Assembly: GCF_963576545.1 (NCBI RefSeq)
Contig: NC_083651.1
Location: 7,795,886 to 7,859,885 of the forward strand
DNA length: 64,000 nt
Source: Limanda limanda
Taxonomy: Eukaryota > Chordata > Actinopteri > Pleuronectiformes > Pleuronectidae
Reading direction: 5' to 3'
Made by a program: the position numbers and the translations under genes. The notes under the pieces were generated by a model that saw only the letters and a program-made list of their open reading frames with translations, did no database searches and was not told the origin of the DNA. Shown here in pieces: positions 60,714-64,000 of the stretch; position 1 is the stretch's first letter, and each line of letters opens with the position of its first letter.

Positions 60714-62054
60714 CCACAACTTTACCGTGACCTATTTAAATGTCAACTCTTGCAATTTATAATTAAAGCAATATTTATTATCAATTTTTTCAGCAACCTA
60801 CTGGTGATTTCTTGTACAATATCAAAATGTGTTACTGTAAAATCTGAAAGCATAATAATAAAATAAATGAAAAATCCTGTAAACATTATATAAGTCGAGA
60901 ATGAACATCAGCTAATACACAAAGCTATTGTTTTTCTACATGAGCAGGTTCTGTTGCAGATATTATATTCTGAGCTGTAAGAATATATTACTGATGGCCT
61001 GACCTCTGTGGTTTGGGAGTTTTTTTAATATGAAAAATGTGCCTGTTCTCTCCGACAGTGGTAAAGGTGTGTGTGTGTTTTCACATGTGTGCTGGGTTCA
61101 CAGTATGTCAGCACAGCACAGCATCACTGAGTAACTTACTCTGGTTTGAGGGCCAGCTGTGTGCTAGATAAATGAGCAACTAAGCAGATTGTAGGTTTAC
61201 TCTGTATGGTGTGATATATAGATATTTATATATGCACCTCCATGTGAATTACACTCTGCAGTCTTTCCTCAGGAGTAGAATCCTTGTAGTGTGGCACTAG
61301 AGCTGAACATACGGGTCAATTAACTTTTAATTCACTTTGAGTTTTATCTTAATTCTGTCATAGTTTTTTTTTTTCATGTGGAAATGTGCCCCCTGATGGA
61401 GATGAGGTGTAAGCCGAGGTCCCGACCACATGCCACCTCCTCTTCACTGCTGCTAAAAGCTTCCAGCAGTCTCCAGACACGCAGTAGGGTTTTTATTTGA
61501 CTGGTTTTTGCTTTGCGTACATATAATAATTATCCCCCATGTTCTGTCTATTCCAATAAGCCTTTATGGAAATGCAAAAACGTCATTGCCTTCACACAAA
61601 ACAGTGCTCCAGAAAAGCTGAGCATTTATTTAGGTCACATTATGTCAATGGATTACAAACACCAGTGTTTTTTTAATCCAAGCAAAATACAACAACTCAG
61701 GCATTTCTGTTATCTTACTGGACAGCAATTGTCAGACTAAACCCTGTTATTGTTATTTGACTGAGTGACAAATATCAACCCTCTAATAAGGGGAGCTGAA
61801 GGGTAACACAGGCTCCGAGTTCATTTCTGTCCACTTTCTGCAAAAATAACTGAGAAACATTTGACTTTCTCTGAGCAGCGTTATGTTCTGCAGCATTTTA
61901 AACACTGAGATAATGATGTTGTCTTCAAACTCTTCTGCTTCATATGTGTAATGACAGAAGCCAAAATCCACTTTAATGTTAATTCTTTACAGGACAGAGG
62001 AGGGATTTAAATGATGTTTCCCTCTGATCCCTCGGTTATACATATCAGCATGCA

Positions 62055-62150
62055 AGATATTAAGTACTCAAAACATAGTACACAGTACAACATAGTATGC
62101 AGTCATGAGTCATAAGGCACACAGTTGAAAGGATGAGAATAGTACAAACT
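62055..62150 (+). repeat. Unclassified repeat, copy B
   Basis: Diverged direct repeat of 58590-58670, sharing TTAAG(C/T)ACT, CATAGTACACAGTA and GTATGCAGT(G/C)ATGAGTCA. Similarity fades after about 90 bp. Confidence 0.5.
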
Positions 62151-62459
62151 GGATTAGAGAATGCAAAAAAAACATAGGAAGGAATGTATTGTACATCCAC
62201 AGAATGTAGTAAATTGCAGTTAAGCAGTGTGACATTATATCACCAAAATACATAATGCTGGATGGTTTCTTGTTCTGCCTTTTCACCAAATACTTGCAGT
62301 GTCCTGAACGACCCAGTCTACTTAATATCAATCTCTATAAAGACATTTTGCATGGGAGTATGTGGAGTCTGTATACGAGGGACAAGACTCTGCCAGAAGC
62401 TCCCAAAATATTGGCCTCTGCCCCCAGAGGTCGATTCACCCTCAGACGATGGCAGACAG

Positions 62460-62690
62460 ATTAAGATTAAGATACAGATTAAGATACATTTATTTGTCCC
62501 AAACACATGCACAGACATGCACAAGCACACTCATGCAAGGAGGGAAATTTAACCTCTGCTTTTAACCCATCTGGTGCAGGACACACAGAGCAGTGGGCAG
62601 CCATGTACGGCGCCCGGGGAGCAGATGTTGGGGGAGTAAGGTGCCTTGCTCAGGGGCACTAGACAGGGTAGGGAGAATCCTCTTGGATTT
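62460..62690 (+). repeat. Common fish interspersed repeat (GTGGGCAGCC type)
   Basis: It starts with GATTAAGATACATTTATTTG and continues TTAACCCATCTGGTGCAGGA, GAGCAGTGGGCAGCCATGTA, CGCCCGGGGAGCAGATGTTG and GTGCCTTGCTCAGGGGCACT. I know this series as a frequent non-coding repeat in percomorph genomes. There is no coding capacity. Confidence 0.6.
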
Positions 62691-63538
62691 TTGGACAGAT
62701 CAATCCAGGTTCGTCTTTTTGTTGTTCCCCGTGGAGACAAGCTACACACTTGCATTAAGACTGATTTGGTAGAAATGTTGGTTTAACCCATTCATCCCTC
62801 TTTCTCTCAGACAGATCCACTTTCCACAACAAGATTATTATGTTATTTGAAAACTGTAATTTGGATTTGAAGCTCACCTAAGAGAAAAGGTACAATAGTT
62901 ATGATATTCCTGTGCACGGTCACAAGGGGTTGTTGCCTATTTCGGAGCGAACATCAGACGAGCATGCACCCAAACAGCTCAACAGTCCATCACATTACAC
63001 TGTGTTTTCCAATAACACTTCACGTATCCGTCCAACTCTTTACCAATACAAATCCCTCTTTGTAAGTGGAGAACCTTTGCTGTTTCCTGTACCTCTCTTC
63101 TGATGTCCTACGATACTCTGAGCAGAGTCATCTCCAAAATTCTCCCTCTCATTATTAGACATCTCACCTCATGCACTAAGCTGCCAGCAGTTCCCCTCAC
63201 CCACTGGCCTGAGCCCTCAGTTAATTCCCCCGTGATGCTGCATCCTGTAACATCATTTTGTGGTTCAAACTTCGCCTGCCTCACAATCCCGCCAACCCTC
63301 CCCGGAGAAGAGAAAAGATCAAACACTGACATGTTTTTGCTTCTGCTGCAGCAAACAAAGAGCACGGTAGCTGGCTCTGAGCTGCGATCATATGTACAGC
63401 ATCACCAGGATCAGGTAACACAGTGTAGTGTTTAATTACATCCCCGGTAGAGACGGCTCAGACCCAACTTGTCCTCCGCACGTGTCGGCAGATGTAGAGC
63501 TCACATGACTATAATTGTGATCCCCTCAACACACACAG

Positions 63539-63540
<2 letters not shown>

Positions 63541-63606
<66 letters not shown>

Positions 63607-63614
63607 ACACACAC
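63541..63614. repeat. (CA)n microsatellite, longest in the window
   Basis: A CA run of about 37 units with one AT interruption near 63602, close to the purine-rich segment at the right edge. Confidence 0.95.
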
Positions 63615-63689
63615 TCACACGTCATTGTCTTCAGTATTAATGTGGGCTGGACCTTACCCTTTTGACATGGCTTGATTTATGTGGGGATG

Positions 63690-64000
63690 AGACACAGACA
63701 CTGAATAGTTGATGAGCTGGGAGAAAAAGAAAAGAAGTGTAGGGGGCTGGGAGGGGGCAGAAATAGAGAGAGGCTGCCGGAGAGGGAGGGAGGGAGCGAG
63801 GGAGGCTGCTGAAAGGAGGGTGTCCGCTCGTCTCGCTCCACACAGCTTCTATAAGCCCTGAGGTTTCGGAGCGTTGGTGGAAAATTACCTCGTGAACAAG
63901 AGGGGAGGTCAGAGCCGGTAGAGTCCGACTCCACTCGTCCTGAGAGGAAGACGCAGCTGCCGCATAGGAGAGGATGGAGCCTGCGATGGGCTGATCAGAG
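63690..64000 (+). promoter_or_regulatory. Possible promoter / 5' leader of a further gene
   Basis: A purine-rich, CpG-containing segment (GGGAGGGAGGGAGCGAGGGA; later CGTCCTGAGAGGAAGACG) follows the microsatellite and reaches the window edge. The last ATG (63974) gives only a six-codon frame, MEPAMG then TGA. If this is a transcript leader, that would be a short upstream ORF. No exon-intron boundary or protein is visible. In human the next genes beyond COX17 include CFAP91, NR1I2 and GSK3B, so one of these might begin here. Confidence 0.25.

Larger units (their letters stand above)
60003..62440. other. Intergenic, right of cox17
   Basis: AT-rich DNA with a long (CA)n tract and an unclassified repeat copy near 62055-62145. 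No exon, RNA gene or promoter is supported. Confidence 0.45.

Noticed and set aside
1..64000. CRISPR arrays, operons, phage or bacterial elements
   Set aside because: The regular 76-bp array at 8.2-8.85 kb is a minisatellite without spacers. All genes are spliced vertebrate genes with no bacterial-type signals.

Overview
The window looks like nuclear DNA from a teleost fish, probably a percomorph. Genes are split by GT-AG introns, (CA)n microsatellites are frequent, and fish-type LINE, SINE, hAT and fold-back repeats fill introns and intergenic DNA. Every protein-coding gene has a recognisable vertebrate orthologue or family. All coding calls come from translating exons by eye and checking splice phase; no database search was run.

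Left part (1-16.9 kb). The first 4.5 kb holds no convincing gene, only a 5'-truncated LINE on the minus strand (about 3.84-4.4 kb) with a 23-bp target-site duplication. A TATA-less, ETS-type promoter and first exon follow at about 4.48-4.58 kb. A second exon lies at 8157-8212. Spliced together they encode only a 26-residue peptide, either an independent micropeptide or an upstream ORF in a long hao2 leader. An exact 76-bp-period minisatellite starts about 35-160 bp after that exon. hao2 (peroxisomal 2-hydroxyacid oxidase, seven coding exons, C-terminal AKL) runs from 10206 to 16461. A near-perfect palindromic element sits in its last intron.

Middle (18-34.2 kb). A BTB-BACK-Kelch gene of the KLHL9/KLHL13 group spans about 18.2/20.6-28.4 kb and has an unusual Pro/Ala-rich N-terminus. 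hsd3b1 (3-beta-hydroxysteroid dehydrogenase/isomerase, 374 aa) has a clear TATA box and runs 31181-34198. Its second intron carries a decayed hAT-like transposon with a BED-finger remnant.

Right part (35.9-59.5 kb). pla1a (phosphatidylserine-specific phospholipase A1, 11 exons, 452 aa) is on the plus strand. popdc2 (Popeye cAMP-binding membrane protein, 382 aa) and cox17 (mitochondrial copper chaperone, 67 aa) follow on the minus strand. The order and orientation pla1a(+) popdc2(-) cox17(-) match human 3q13.33, while HAO2 and HSD3B are neighbours at human 1p12, so the window joins two blocks that are separate in human. From 59.5 kb to the end there are repeats and, at the extreme right, a purine-rich segment that may be the 5' leader of a further plus-strand gene.

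The genes do not form one pathway. hao2 (peroxisomal 2-hydroxyacid oxidation), hsd3b1 (steroid synthesis), pla1a (secreted lysophospholipid production), popdc2 (cAMP effector in muscle and heart) and cox17 (copper delivery to cytochrome oxidase) are neighbours by ancestral synteny. I found no clearly new system. The best leads are the 26-residue two-exon ORF, the palindromic and fold-back elements, the extended KLHL N-terminus, and the dispersed repeat family on both sides of cox17.
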